64,000 bases of DNA. Origin: Euzebya pacifica (GTDB lineage: Bacteria > Actinomycetota > Nitriliruptoria > Euzebyales > Euzebyaceae). Below the pieces are notes generated by a model, which worked only from the letters and a program-made list of their open reading frames with translations, did no database searches and had not been told where the DNA came from. The DNA lies in contig NZ_CP031165.1 of NCBI RefSeq assembly GCF_003344865.1, forward strand, positions 682,001 through 746,000, read 5' to 3'. Position numbers and translations under genes: made by a program. Positions within the stretch are counted from its first letter, which is position 1. Every line of letters begins with the position of its first letter. Shown here one piece after another: positions 41,185 to 50,133 of this stretch.

Positions 41185-42828
41185 CTACGCGGTTGCGAAC
41201 GCGGGCACGGCAGGTTCGGCCACCCGCAACAGGTCGACCTCCCTGCGCAGCCCCTCGGGCAGCCGGTCCACGATGACGCGTCGGAACAACGGATGGCAGA
41301 ACACCGGCCGGGCCGCGCCGTCCATGCGCACGATCCCCGGTGCCCCCTCGTCCAGCGCCAGCCGGTCGATGAAGGGGACCCCGGTCGCGCCGGCGGTGGC
41401 CAGCGACTCCAGCATGGCGAGGACGTGTGGTGGAATGCCTGCGATGCGGCTGAGGAGGGCGTCGGCGATGGGGGGCGGGACGCGCTCGGCGGTGACCAGG
41501 CGGTCCAGCATCCGCAGGTCCACCCCCGTGCGACCGGTCGCCTCGACCAGCAGCAGCAACAGGCCCGGGCTGCCCCCGGTCAGCTGGTCCAGGATCCTCG
41601 CCGCGTCCTGATCGACCGACACGAGGCGCCCGATCTCCTCCAGCCCGAGACCGGAGAGCGCGACCTCGACCACGTCGTCCCGTCCGGGCACCGCGCCGCC
41701 TCGCTGCCGGCAGGTCGCCAGCACCCGCGTGTCGGCGTTCCGCAGGGCGCGGGCGAACACCTCCCGGCTGAGCGGACCCAACCGGTCCACGTCGTCGAGC
41801 ACCAGCAGGCCGGTGTCGTCCAGCGTGCTGCGCACACGGTCGACCATCCGGGACAGCAGCTCGCGCGCCTCGATCCGGTCGGTCAGCCGGACCGGGTCGC
41901 CGGTCACGTCCTCGACGGCAGCCAGCGGTGTCCGGCGGCTTCGTCCGCAGTCCACGACCGTGGCGGTGACCGGCCAGCGATCGGCGACCGCCGTGGCCAG
42001 CCGTGTCTTGCCCGACCAACGCGCCCCGTGGAGCAGCACCGTCCGTCCGGCGGTCAGGTGTCGCTGGATGCGCTGCTGTTCGTCGAGTCGACCGACCAGC
42101 GGCACGCTCGTGTCGACCGTTGGTGTGGTGGTCGCCTGGAAGATCCGCTGCTCGACCCGACGCAGGTCCGGACCGGGTTCGATCCCCCAGTGATGACGCA
42201 GCTCACGGCGGGCACGACGATACGTGGCGCTGGCCTCCAGCCGTCGGCCGACCCGCAGGTGGAGGTCGATCTCACGGACCCAGGAGGACTCGTCGGATGG
42301 GTCGGCGGCCCGCAGCTCGTGGGCCAACGACAGGGCCTCGGTCACCGCCCCCGCAGCCTCGAGGGCGACGATGCGCGCGACCGTGCAGCGCCGCAGGAGG
42401 GTGTCCAGGCGCTCGGCCGCACGACGGGTCTCGTGCATGACGGGCAGATCGGCGAACCACTCGGGGACACCGGGCAGGTCGGCCACATCGGCAGGCATGC
42501 CTCCCTCGAGCGCGGTGGCGAGGCGCAAGAGCCGGTCCTCGTCGGTCTCCACGGCGGTGACCAGGCGATACCGGTCGAACGCCAGGTCGATGTCGGCCGA
42601 CAGCTTGGCGCGAAGCCTGGAGACGGTGTTCTGCAGGGACTGACGGGCCGTTCGGGGCGGGTCGTCACCCCAGCGCAACGTCTCGAGTGTCCGGATCGAC
42701 ACGCCCGTCGACGGGTCCAGCAGGAGCGCCGCCAGCACCTGGCGTTCTGCCGTGGACAGGGGCACTGTCCTCCCGCTGACCCGAACCGTGGTCGCACCCT
42801 CGACGCTTGCCCTGATCAGCTGGTTCAT
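41185..42828 (-). CDS. SARP-like regulator with BTAD and ATPase domains
   Basis: A 547-residue protein. The N-terminal winged helix (RTVPLSTAERQVLAALLLDP, RQSLQNTVSRLRAKL) is followed by a bacterial transcriptional activation domain (ALEAAGAVTEALSLAHELRAADPSDESSW, ASATYRRARRELRHHWGIEPGPDLRRVEQ). An AAA/STAND ATPase follows with Walker A LLHGARWSGKTRLA and Walker B GLLVLDDVDRL. It lacks the long TPR tail of big SARPs. Start ATG 42828 begins the winged helix; the frame is open upstream without similarity. It is probably co-transcribed with the LuxR-type gene, and is divergent from the zinc-ribbon gene. Confidence 0.85.
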   Translation of the reverse strand: MNQLIRASVEGATTVRVSGRTVPLSTAERQVLAALLLDPSTGVSIRTLETLRWGDDPPRTARQSLQNTVSRLRAKLSADIDLAFDRYRLVTAVETDEDRLLRLATALEGGMPADVADLPGVPEWFADLPVMHETRRAAERLDTLLRRCTVARIVALEAAGAVTEALSLAHELRAADPSDESSWVREIDLHLRVGRRLEASATYRRARRELRHHWGIEPGPDLRRVEQRIFQATTTPTVDTSVPLVGRLDEQQRIQRHLTAGRTVLLHGARWSGKTRLATAVADRWPVTATVVDCGRSRRTPLAAVEDVTGDPVRLTDRIEARELLSRMVDRVRSTLDDTGLLVLDDVDRLGPLSREVFARALRNADTRVLATCRQRGGAVPGRDDVVEVALSGLGLEEIGRLVSVDQDAARILDQLTGGSPGLLLLLVEATGRTGVDLRMLDRLVTAERVPPPIADALLSRIAGIPPHVLAMLESLATAGATGVPFIDRLALDEGAPGIVRMDGAARPVFCHPLFRRVIVDRLPEGLRREVDLLRVAEPAVPAFATA

Positions 42829-42998
42829 TGTCGTGTCCTCACCCCTCGATGCCCGTCTTTCCGAGCATCGACTCCAGCGTGACTCGTGCGGTACGCGGAT
42901 GCGCGTACTCCGCGGATTCACTAGTCCGTGACAACTGCGGGTCTCGACCGGGCGTAGGCTGCCCAACGGACGGTCTCGATGGCGACAAGGAGCGTGGG

Positions 42999-44240
42999 AT
43001 GGCGCGGAAGGTGGCCTGTCCGACCTGCAACGGCCGGCTGCCGGAGGGCGCGCCGGGGGAGCGGGTGACCTGCGACTTCTGTGGCAACCACGTGCGCCTT
43101 CAGGGGGACTCCAGCCATCCGATGTCCTCGCCGGGGCCCGCCCCCGCTGCGTCCGTCCCCGTCGCGCCACCCGCACCGGAGGACTGGGCTCCAGCTGCCC
43201 GAGGCGTTGGCAGCCCACCCTCTCCCCGTGGCCGTGGAACCAGCCTGGCGGTCGTCATCGTCGCGGTGCTCCTCCTGACGGGAGCAGTTGTGGCGGCGCT
43301 CGTCCTCCTCGCCCCAACGACGGTCCTCGAGGTCGGGGACGCCGGCAGCGGGCAGGTCGTCGACGGCCAACCGGTTCGTGGGCAGCTCGAGGGGGGCGGC
43401 GACGCGGCTCCACCTGTGCTCGTCGACCCCGGAGCGCAGGGGATCGATCTGGAGGGTCAGGGCGCCGAGCTGGCCCCCTTCGTCGACCTACGGGAGATCG
43501 GCGTCGACGAGGGCGGCAACGTGTACGTGGGCGAGTTTGGCACCGGCCGGATCGTGCGGCTCGACACCGAGGGGCACTACGAGGGTCAGTGGTTCGTGGC
43601 GGACAGCGAGGCACCGCTGACGTCCATGGTGGTCGCCTCCGACGGCACGGTCCACGCACAGCGTGGATTCGACGTCTTCGCCTACGACGGCCCGACCGGC
43701 GTCCTTCGCGGCCGGGTCGAGCTGGCGGGCGGCGGGCCGATCCAGGTCCTGCAGGCCGTCGCGCCGCTCGACGCCGGCGGGGCTGTCCTGCTCGAACGGG
43801 TGGGTGCGACCACCGACCTTGTCTGGATCGACCGCGACGGCAACGAGGTCCGGCGCGTCGACTCGGGACTGCAGCCGACCGACCGGGTCGACCGCATGGC
43901 CACCGACGCCGCCGGCGTGGTCCATGCCGTCGGGACGAGCGTCGGCGACGGCATTCGCAACGGCCTGTGGGTGTTCGAACCCGACGGCACTCGCCGGGTC
44001 TTCCTGTCGGGGGAGGGACTCGGCCCCGGTGCATGGGACCTGGCCCTCGGGTTGGCGGTGGACCGCGAGTCGCGGCTGGCGGTGTCGACCCTCGACGGGG
44101 TGCAGCTCTACGACGCGGACCTGCGCTGGATCGGCACGTTGCCGACGGACGGCGTCACGTGGGGGCTGGCGTTCGAGGGGAATCGCCTGTGGGGCATCGT
44201 CGACGACACCGTCCGGGCGTGGGACGACGTCTTCGCCTGA
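42999..44240 (+). CDS. Zinc-ribbon, single-pass membrane protein with beta-propeller-like exterior
   Basis: A 413-residue protein. Residues 6-30 form a four-cysteine zinc ribbon (CPTCNGRLPEGAPGERVTCDFC), followed by a Pro/Ala linker and one membrane helix at about 85-108 (LAVVIVAVLLLTGAVVAALVLLA). An extracellular part of about 300 residues has NHL/SMP-30-like repeats (EIGVDEGGNVYVGEFGTGRIVRLD, MVVASDGTVHAQRGFDVFAY, MATDAAGVVHAVG). ATG 42999 has aaggag six bases upstream. The function is unknown; the layout suggests coupling an exterior sensor or binding domain to a cytoplasmic zinc ribbon. Confidence 0.75.
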   Translation: MARKVACPTCNGRLPEGAPGERVTCDFCGNHVRLQGDSSHPMSSPGPAPAASVPVAPPAPEDWAPAARGVGSPPSPRGRGTSLAVVIVAVLLLTGAVVAALVLLAPTTVLEVGDAGSGQVVDGQPVRGQLEGGGDAAPPVLVDPGAQGIDLEGQGAELAPFVDLREIGVDEGGNVYVGEFGTGRIVRLDTEGHYEGQWFVADSEAPLTSMVVASDGTVHAQRGFDVFAYDGPTGVLRGRVELAGGGPIQVLQAVAPLDAGGAVLLERVGATTDLVWIDRDGNEVRRVDSGLQPTDRVDRMATDAAGVVHAVGTSVGDGIRNGLWVFEPDGTRRVFLSGEGLGPGAWDLALGLAVDRESRLAVSTLDGVQLYDADLRWIGTLPTDGVTWGLAFEGNRLWGIVDDTVRAWDDVFA

Positions 44241-44256
44241 CGGCCCCCGGCCAGGC

Positions 44257-44943
44257 TCAGCTGCTCGGCTGCAAGTGCTTCATGGCCTCGCGGACCACCA
44301 GCGGCGCGAAGGCCTGCTCGTTGGCGGCCACGAACCGCTTGACCGCCGTGGGATCGGTGCGACCGTACTGCCGCAGCGACCATCCGATGGCCTTGCGGAT
44401 GAAGAAGTCGGTGTCGGCGGACCGCTGGAGGGCGTAGGTGAACAGCCGCTCGACGTCGGTGTCCTCCTTGGCGGCCAGCTGGTGCAGCAGCGCCGTGCGG
44501 ACGACCCAGACGTTGTCGGCCTTGACCCAGGTGTCCATCGCCTCGACGGTGCCCTGCGCACGGACGAAGGGACCGATCACGCCGGCGGCAAGCCCGTCGA
44601 CGGTGTCCCACCAGGCCTTGGTGACCACCAGCTCACGGCCGAGGTCCAGGAAGGACGCGTCCAGCCGACGGTAGTGCTTGCGCATGTAGTCGACGGCGAA
44701 GTACTGGAACTCCCGCTCGCCGCGCCCCCAGCAGTCCTTGACCACCTTGATCAGGTAGTGGTGTTCGGGGCGTCCGGGACCGCGGCCGGCGACGTCGCGA
44801 TCGAGCGCGCGGCGCTGCACGGCCTTGATCCCGAAGAAGGGAAACTGGTCGCGCATGTAGGCCGACATCTCCGACGCCTGCTTGTCGTCGGCGTTGGCCT
44901 TGTATGCGTCCGACAGGGCGGTTACGAGTTCGGCGGGGTTCAT
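44257..44943 (-). CDS. DNA alkylation repair enzyme (AlkD-like)
   Basis: A 228-residue all-helical HEAT-like repeat protein. It has DQFPFFGIKAVQRRAL, the YFAVDYMRKH repeat, KAWWDTVDGLAAGVIGPFV with the Asp expected in AlkD's active site, and DTDFFIRKAIGWSLRQYGRTDP. This is the order seen in AlkC/AlkD glycosylases, which remove alkylated (positively charged) bases. ATG 44943. It is the third alkylation-repair gene in the window. It is divergent from the sixA-like gene. Confidence 0.87.
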   Translation of the reverse strand: MNPAELVTALSDAYKANADDKQASEMSAYMRDQFPFFGIKAVQRRALDRDVAGRGPGRPEHHYLIKVVKDCWGRGEREFQYFAVDYMRKHYRRLDASFLDLGRELVVTKAWWDTVDGLAAGVIGPFVRAQGTVEAMDTWVKADNVWVVRTALLHQLAAKEDTDVERLFTYALQRSADTDFFIRKAIGWSLRQYGRTDPTAVKRFVAANEQAFAPLVVREAMKHLQPSS

Positions 44944-45016
44944 GGCGTCAGCGGACGGTACCGCACCTGACGCGGATTCGCCGATCCAGCCCGGGTGGGC
45001 GTTAGGCTCCCGAGAC

Positions 45017-45490
45017 ATGGACGATCGCCGTCGGCTGCTGGTCATGCGCCATGCGCATGCCGAACCGGGCCACCCCGGGCAGGCCGACCGGGATCGGGCG
45101 CTCAGCCCCTTCGGCACCTCGACCGCCGAAGCGCGTGCGGGCCTGGTCGCGGAGCTGTCACCGACCGACGTGCTGTGCTCCTCGGCGCTGCGCACCGTCC
45201 AGACGCTGGAGGCCCTCCGGCTCCCCGACGGGGTACGGGTGGCGGTCGAGGACGGCATCTACGAGGCGAGCGCGCAGACGCTGGTGAGCCGGCTGGCCAC
45301 CGTGCCTCGCGATGCAAGGACGGTGCTGGTGGTCGGGCACCTGCCGACGGTCGGTCACCTGGTGGAGGGGCTGCTCGGCGATCCGTTCGTCCATGCCTTC
45401 CAGCCGGGCGCGATCGCGGTCCTCGACGTCGACTGCGCGTGGGCCGAGATCACCGCGGCCTGCGCCGACCTGACGGCGTTCCACGACTGA
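45017..45490 (+). CDS. sixA: SixA-like phosphohistidine phosphatase
   Basis: A 157-residue histidine-phosphatase-superfamily protein. It has the N-terminal RHG-type motif LLVMRHAHAEPG with the phospho-accepting His, CSSALRTVQTLEAL, and the second His in VLVVGHLPTVGHLVEGLLG. Its length and order match SixA, which dephosphorylates phosphohistidine on histidine-containing phosphotransfer domains. The partner is unknown. A tandem repeat array fills the gap to the convergent psuK. Confidence 0.83.
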   Translation: MDDRRRLLVMRHAHAEPGHPGQADRDRALSPFGTSTAEARAGLVAELSPTDVLCSSALRTVQTLEALRLPDGVRVAVEDGIYEASAQTLVSRLATVPRDARTVLVVGHLPTVGHLVEGLLGDPFVHAFQPGAIAVLDVDCAWAEITAACADLTAFHD

Positions 45491-45493
45491 ATC

Positions 45494-45569
45494 TAACGAC
45501 CGGCCCAACAGGTAACGACCGGCCCAACAGGTAACGACCGGCCCAACAGGTAACGACCGGCCCAACAGG
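45494..45569. repeat. Four perfect tandem 19-bp repeats between convergent genes
   Basis: Units at 45494, 45513, 45532 and 45551 each read TAACGACCGGCCCAACAGG. They lie between the sixA stop (45490) and the psuK stop (45575). Every unit supplies an extra TAA on the plus strand. Confidence 0.95.
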
Positions 45570-45574
45570 TGACG

Positions 45575-46465
45575 TCACCCGGTCCACGGGCCGGGACGGC
45601 CGACCGCACGCCCCGCGGCCACCAGGGCCTCGTCGAGCTGGACCTCCAGGGGGTGGCCGGCCACCCGCGCGGTCAGCAGGCCGGCGACCAGCGCGTCACC
45701 TGCCCCGACCGGATCGACGGCGCCAGTCACGGCAACGGCGCTGCGGCGCAGGACCGTCCGGCCGTCCGACCACACCACCCCGCCTGCGCCCCGGCTGACC
45801 AACACCTCGCCGGTGCGGGCGCCCAGGCACGAGGCGGCCTCCTCGACGTCCTCGCGACCGGCCAGGATGCGGGCCTCGTCGGCGTTGGGAGTCAGCAGGA
45901 CGCGCGGGGGCAACATCGTCAGGAACGCGTCGGCCCCGATGCGACGCAGCGGGGCTGCCGAGGCCGGGTCGACGCTGACCGGGATGCCGGCCTCGCGTGC
46001 TCGCTGCATCGCATGCAGGCCGGCCGCACGCGTCGTCGGGGACAGCAGGGCATACCCGCTGACGTGCACGTGCGCGGCGTCGTCGAGCCAACCGGACCGA
46101 AGATCGCCGGGGCCGAGGTGGGCGCTGGCCCCGCGGTCGGTCAGCATGTCGCGATCGTCGGCCCCCACGAGCGCGACGACGGTGCCGGTCGAACGATCGG
46201 GATCACGCACCACGTGCGCCGCGACCCCGTGGCGATGGAGCGAATCGGTGAGGAAGGTCCCGGCCACGTCGTCGCCCACCCTTGCCACGAGCCGTGCCCG
46301 ACCACCCTGATCGGCGATGGCGCGGGCCACGTTGGCTGCCGCCCCGCCGCTGCGCCAGCGAATCGTCGACGCAGTGTCGCTGCCCGGCTGGACGGACTCC
46401 AGGGGGCGGACGACCACGTCGACCAGCGCATCCCCGACCACGACGACGGTGGCCGGACGAGTCAT
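45575..46465 (-). CDS. psuK: PfkB-family kinase, probable pseudouridine kinase
   Basis: A 296-residue ribokinase-like protein: [32 protein letters not shown] as substrate/ribose motif and the catalytic/anion-hole motif [15 protein letters not shown] with the base Asp in GAGD. It should phosphorylate pseudouridine at the 5' position, the step before PsuG. The assignment depends on its ATGA overlap with psuG directly upstream; by sequence alone it is a PfkB kinase. Confidence 0.83.
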   Translation of the reverse strand: MTRPATVVVVGDALVDVVVRPLESVQPGSDTASTIRWRSGGAAANVARAIADQGGRARLVARVGDDVAGTFLTDSLHRHGVAAHVVRDPDRSTGTVVALVGADDRDMLTDRGASAHLGPGDLRSGWLDDAAHVHVSGYALLSPTTRAAGLHAMQRAREAGIPVSVDPASAAPLRRIGADAFLTMLPPRVLLTPNADEARILAGREDVEEAASCLGARTGEVLVSRGAGGVVWSDGRTVLRRSAVAVTGAVDPVGAGDALVAGLLTARVAGHPLEVQLDEALVAAGRAVGRPGPWTG

Positions 46466-47394
46466 GCCCGACGGCTCGTCGCGCGGGCCACGGCGATGTC
46501 GGCGGCCAGGGCCGCGTTGCGTTCGACCACGCGGATGTTGACCCGCAGGCTCTCACCCCCGGTCGCGGTGTGGAAGTGGTCCAGCAGGAACGGGGTGACC
46601 TGCTTGCCGCGGATCCGGCGGGACTGCAGCAGGGCCAGGCCGGAGTGCAGGACCCGGTCGTGCATGGTCGGGTCGAGCTGTTCGTCCTGCGGGATGGGGT
46701 TGGCGACGACCACGGCGCGGTCGTCCAGCCCGAGCCCGGTCATGTGGTCCATGACGGCGACGACGTCCTCGGCGGTGTCGATTCGCCAGTCCAGCGGTTC
46801 CTTGCTGGAGTGCAGGTAGAAACCGGGGAAGGCCTCGGTGCGGAAACCCAGGACGGGCACGCCGAGCGATTCCAACCGCTCGAGGGTGGCGGCGACGTCG
46901 AGGACCGACTTCACCCCGGCGCAGACGACGGCCATCGGTGTCCCGGCCAGCGCGGAGAGGTCCGCGGACTCGTCCCACGAGTCACGCGCCTCGCGATGCA
47001 CGCCGCCGAGGCCCCCGGTGGCGAAGACGCCGATCCCGGCCAGCGCCGCCAGGTGGGCGGTCGAGGCGACGGTGGTCGCGCCGGTCCGACCGAGGGCTGC
47101 GGCGACGCCGAGGTCGCGGATCGACAGCTTGGCGACCTCCTCGTCGGTGGCGATCCGTTCGAGCGCCTCGGGGTCCAGTCCCACCCTGGGCTGGCCGTCG
47201 ACGACGGCGATCGTGGCCGGGACGGCCCCGGCCTTGCGGACGATCGCCTCGAGTTCCCGTGCCACGGAGAGGTTCTGCCCTCGCGGCAGGCCGTGGGCGA
47301 TCAGCGTGGACTCCAGCGCCACCACCCCGGTGCCGTCGGCAAGCGCCTGCTGGACCTCGTCGCTGACGAGCAACGGGTGGGGCACGGCGGTCAT
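46462..47394 (-). CDS. psuG: Pseudouridine-5'-phosphate glycosidase
   Basis: A 310-residue enzyme starting [34 protein letters not shown]. It has [72 protein letters not shown] and [14 protein letters not shown]; these blocks are characteristic of PsuG/YeiN. It cleaves the C-C glycosidic bond of pseudouridine 5'-phosphate to uracil and ribose 5-phosphate. With psuK it forms the complete salvage route. It is divergent from the TPP-riboswitch gene. Confidence 0.93.
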   Translation of the reverse strand: MTAVPHPLLVSDEVQQALADGTGVVALESTLIAHGLPRGQNLSVARELEAIVRKAGAVPATIAVVDGQPRVGLDPEALERIATDEEVAKLSIRDLGVAAALGRTGATTVASTAHLAALAGIGVFATGGLGGVHREARDSWDESADLSALAGTPMAVVCAGVKSVLDVAATLERLESLGVPVLGFRTEAFPGFYLHSSKEPLDWRIDTAEDVVAVMDHMTGLGLDDRAVVVANPIPQDEQLDPTMHDRVLHSGLALLQSRRIRGKQVTPFLLDHFHTATGGESLRVNIRVVERNAALAADIAVARATSRRA

Positions 47395-47446
47395 TGGTCT
47401 GGACTCCTTGGACGGGGCGAACTTCGCCACCCTAGACTCGACGGCA

Positions 47447-47541
47447 CGCCGGGGGAGCCAACGGCTGAGAGTGCACCGTCCGACCGGGACGCGAAGCAGA
47501 CCCCACGAACCTGATCCGGTTAGCACCGGCGAAGGGAGCGC
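47447..47541 (+). ncRNA. TPP riboswitch (THI element)
   Basis: The conserved THI core is present: GGGGGAGCCaacGGCTGAGAGTG on the pyrimidine-sensing arm, then ACCCCacGAACCTGATCCGG, TTAGCACCGGCGAAGGGA on the pyrophosphate-sensing side. It ends about seven bases before the ATG of the symporter gene, so it probably controls translation start by hiding the ribosome-binding region (ggcgaagggagcg) when thiamine diphosphate is bound. Confidence 0.95.
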
Positions 47542-47547
47542 GAACCA

Positions 47548-48984
47548 ATGGTGGCAACTGCATTCGGCGTCGGGATCGTCCTCGTGACCCTGATCGCATT
47601 CGTCGTCCTCGGCCTGCGGGCTGGCCGGGGTACCGACCTCGACGAGTGGACGACGGCTCGCAACAGCCAGTCCGCGACGACGTTGGGGCTGTCGTTCCTG
47701 GCTGCTGGCATGGGTGCCTGGATCCTGTTCGCCCCACCCGAGGTGGGTGCAGGGGTCGGCCTGGTCGGCCTGCTCGGATACGCCGTCGGTGGTGCCCTGC
47801 CGGTGATCCTGTTCGCGGCGCTGGGACGCCGCATCCGCACCGCGGTGCCGCAGGGCCAGTCGTTGGGACAGTTCGCCCGGCTGCGCTACGGCCGGCCGTT
47901 CGCCGCGTGGGTCTTCGCGGTGTCGGTGGCCTACATGTTCCTGTTCGTGACCGCCGAGCTGACGGCGGTCGCCGGGGTCACCGGCATCGTTGCGGGTGTC
48001 GACGCCCGCTTCACCGTCGTCGCGGTGGCGCTGGCGACGCTGGCCTACACCAGCGTGGGTGGGCTGCGGGCGTCGCTGGTCACCGATCGCTGGCAGGCCG
48101 GCCTGATCGTGGCGTTGCTCGCTGTGGGGTTCGTCGCCGTCGTGTCGTCGTTGTCCTCGCCCGGTGAGGCCATCACGGGCAGCGGGCTGCTGGGGGTCGA
48201 CCGCATCGGCATCGAGGTGGCCCTGACCCTCACCATCGCCGTGACCGCAGCCAACATGTTCCACCAGGGCTACTGGCAGCGAGTCTGGGCCGCCAAGGAC
48301 GAACGGGCGCTGCGTCGTGGCGCGTGGCTGGGCGCGGGGCTCACGGTGCCGGTCATCCTGCTGGTCGGACTGTTCGGCATCGTCGCTGCCGGGTCCGGGC
48401 AGGGCCTGGACGTGTCCCCGGTGCCGTTCTTCGCGATGACCACGGGCCTGCCGGCCGTCATCGGCGGGATCGTCGTGGTCCTGGGCGTCGCGCTCGTCGC
48501 CTCGTCGGTGGACACCCTGGAGACCGGCCTGTTCTCGTTGGTGGGGGCCGAGGTGCCCGGCATGAAGCTCGGTGGTGCGCGCCTGGTGACGGTGGGGCTG
48601 ATGCTTCCCGCGGTCGTGGTGGCCTTCCAGGGCTTCAGTGTCCTGCGCCTGTTCCTCATCGCCGACCTGCTGTGCGCCGGGGTCGTCGTGCCGCTGCTGG
48701 CCGGGCTGTGGCCCCGCGCCACCTCCGCCGGCGCCATCAGCGGCGCGGTCGCTGGCCTGGTCGGTGCCGTCCTCGGCGGCACGGTGACCACGGGTTCGTT
48801 GGCCGAGGGGTTCGAGCTGGCGACCATCCCGGGCGCCACACCCACCCTTCCCCCCTTCGCGGGGGCGCTCCTCTGCTCGGCGATCGTGACCGTGCTCGTG
48901 TGCTTGGCCGGGCGGCGCGAGGTCGTGCTCGACGACATCTCCGAGGGGCTGGTCGCCGTCGACCGGGAGACCGTCGGCGCCTGA
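47548..48984 (+). CDS. Sodium:solute symporter under a TPP riboswitch; probable thiamine or precursor importer
   Basis: A 478-residue integral membrane protein with about 13 hydrophobic segments and the SSS-family pattern ([81 protein letters not shown]). It starts seven bases after the riboswitch. Established knowledge: SSS-family genes with THI elements have been proposed as thiamine-related transporters. No ThiT, YkoE or Thi biosynthesis gene lies nearby, so a role in thiamine or HMP uptake is inference from the riboswitch alone. Confidence 0.88.
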   Translation: MVATAFGVGIVLVTLIAFVVLGLRAGRGTDLDEWTTARNSQSATTLGLSFLAAGMGAWILFAPPEVGAGVGLVGLLGYAVGGALPVILFAALGRRIRTAVPQGQSLGQFARLRYGRPFAAWVFAVSVAYMFLFVTAELTAVAGVTGIVAGVDARFTVVAVALATLAYTSVGGLRASLVTDRWQAGLIVALLAVGFVAVVSSLSSPGEAITGSGLLGVDRIGIEVALTLTIAVTAANMFHQGYWQRVWAAKDERALRRGAWLGAGLTVPVILLVGLFGIVAAGSGQGLDVSPVPFFAMTTGLPAVIGGIVVVLGVALVASSVDTLETGLFSLVGAEVPGMKLGGARLVTVGLMLPAVVVAFQGFSVLRLFLIADLLCAGVVVPLLAGLWPRATSAGAISGAVAGLVGAVLGGTVTTGSLAEGFELATIPGATPTLPPFAGALLCSAIVTVLVCLAGRREVVLDDISEGLVAVDRETVGA

Positions 48985-49000
48985 CGCCCACAGGCCAGGG

Positions 49001-49489
49001 TCAGCTGGGCGGGTTGCCCGATGGGCCCTTCGCGCGAGCGCGTTCGACGGCGGCGAACGCCTCGCGCAGCTCGGCCAGCCATTCCTTCTCGTTGGCGCCC
49101 ACCAGCCGGACGCACCACGCCAGCGCGTCGGAGCGGGACCGGGCGATGCCCGCGTCGATGAGGGTGTCCAGCACCCGGCGTTCGGGCAGGCGGAGCCGCG
49201 TCATCGCGGGCGTGGACACCGTCGTGAACAGCGCCGTGGTCGGGCCGCAGCGGGCGCCCCACGACACCTTCCGCTCGAACCGTCCCTCCGCCCGTCGGGC
49301 GATCTGCATGCGGCGTTCCCGCGTCTCCTCCCGGAAGCGGGTGATGCACTGCTCGTCGGGTTCGTCGGCGACAGGGCGCAGCGTGCCGATGACCAGGATC
49401 TCCTCGCGGTCGCAGGTCACCTCGATCGCGTCGAACCAGCCAGCAGGAACCTCCTGCCGGATGTGATCAGCGATGGCGTCACGGTCCAC
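49001..49489 (-). CDS. Conserved small protein of unknown function
   Basis: About 162 residues from a GTG at 49489 ([37 protein letters not shown]). The middle has [20 protein letters not shown]. The C-terminal part reads [58 protein letters not shown], which looks like a ribbon-helix-helix-type or helical motif. I do not know a function. The start is uncertain; the frame continues to 49552. It lies between the SSS transporter (convergent) and hsp20 (divergent). Confidence 0.6.
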   Translation of the reverse strand: MDRDAIADHIRQEVPAGWFDAIEVTCDREEILVIGTLRPVADEPDEQCITRFREETRERRMQIARRAEGRFERKVSWGARCGPTTALFTTVSTPAMTRLRLPERRVLDTLIDAGIARSRSDALAWCVRLVGANEKEWLAELREAFAAVERARAKGPSGNPPS

Positions 49490-49569
49490 GGCCGCAACGG
49501 TAGCCCGCCACGGCCGAAAAGAGGGTTGCACGCCGCGTGCCGGCGCGTACATTTATCTGCGTCCATAGG

Positions 49570-49579
49570 ACTCAAGTTT
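49570..49579 (+). promoter_or_regulatory. ACTCAAGTTT half-site upstream of hsp20
   Basis: The same decamer as upstream of lon (26524-26533). It includes the HAIR half ACTCAAG recognised by HspR in actinobacteria; seven bases upstream TCTGCGT matches four of seven positions of the other half, CTTGAGT. It lies 43 bases before the hsp20 start. Confidence 0.45.
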
Positions 49580-49621
49580 CCTACCAGTCAGAGTCCCGCT
49601 CGTGTCAAGGAGGTACGTGTC

Positions 49622-50044
49622 ATGTCCATCGTTCGTTGGGATCCCTGGGGTGAGCTGGCCGCCATGCAGCGCGACGTCAGCCGGACCCTCGCGGGAACCG
49701 GCAGCAGCTCCAGCTGGCTGCCCCCTGCCGACATCTTCCGCACCGACGAGGCGTTCGTGATCCGCATGGACGTGCCCGGCATGCGTGAGCCCGACCTGCA
49801 GATCGCCGTGGAGGACGGCCAGATGACCGTCTCCCTCGAGCGGCACGCCGACGAGAAGGTCGCCGACGACCAGTGGATCCGCCGAGAGCGGTCGGTGGGC
49901 CGCTTCGAGCGCAGCTTCTCCCTGCCCGAGGGCGTCGAGCACGAGCAGATCACGGCCAACCTCGACGCCGGCGTGCTCGAGCTGCGGGTCCCCAAGCCGC
50001 GCGAGAAGCAGCCGCACCGCATCCCGATCACCGCGACCGCCTGA
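49622..50044 (+). CDS. Hsp20/alpha-crystallin small heat-shock protein
   Basis: A 140-residue protein: MSIVRWDPWGELAAMQRDV (typical Hsp20 start), PPADIFRTDEAFVIRMDVPGMREPDLQIAVEDGQMTV, GRFERSFSLPEGVEHEQITANLDAGVLELRVPKP (alpha-crystallin core with A-x-x-x-n-GVL) and a short C-terminal tail with the HRIPI I-x-I anchor. It binds unfolding proteins as an oligomeric holdase. An aaggaggt ribosome-binding site lies seven bases upstream. The ACTCAAGTTT element before it suggests heat-shock control shared with lon. Confidence 0.93.
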   Translation: MSIVRWDPWGELAAMQRDVSRTLAGTGSSSSWLPPADIFRTDEAFVIRMDVPGMREPDLQIAVEDGQMTVSLERHADEKVADDQWIRRERSVGRFERSFSLPEGVEHEQITANLDAGVLELRVPKPREKQPHRIPITATA

Positions 50045-50076
50045 TCGGCGCGATCACCGCACAGCCCCTGCCCCAC

Positions 50077-50103
50077 ACAGCCCCTCCCGACGGGAGGGGC
50101 TGT
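50077..50103 (+). terminator. Terminator after hsp20
   Basis: ACAGCCCCTCCC-gac-GGGAGGGGCTGT, a perfect 12-bp stem, 32 bases after the hsp20 stop and 30 before the tadA start. Confidence 0.8.
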
Positions 50104-50133
50104 CGGCTGCCCGGGCCGGTTACGGTGATCGGC

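Noticed and set aside
45494-45569. CRISPR-like array
   Set aside because: The 19-bp units are directly adjacent with no spacers and no cas genes are nearby; it is a simple tandem repeat.
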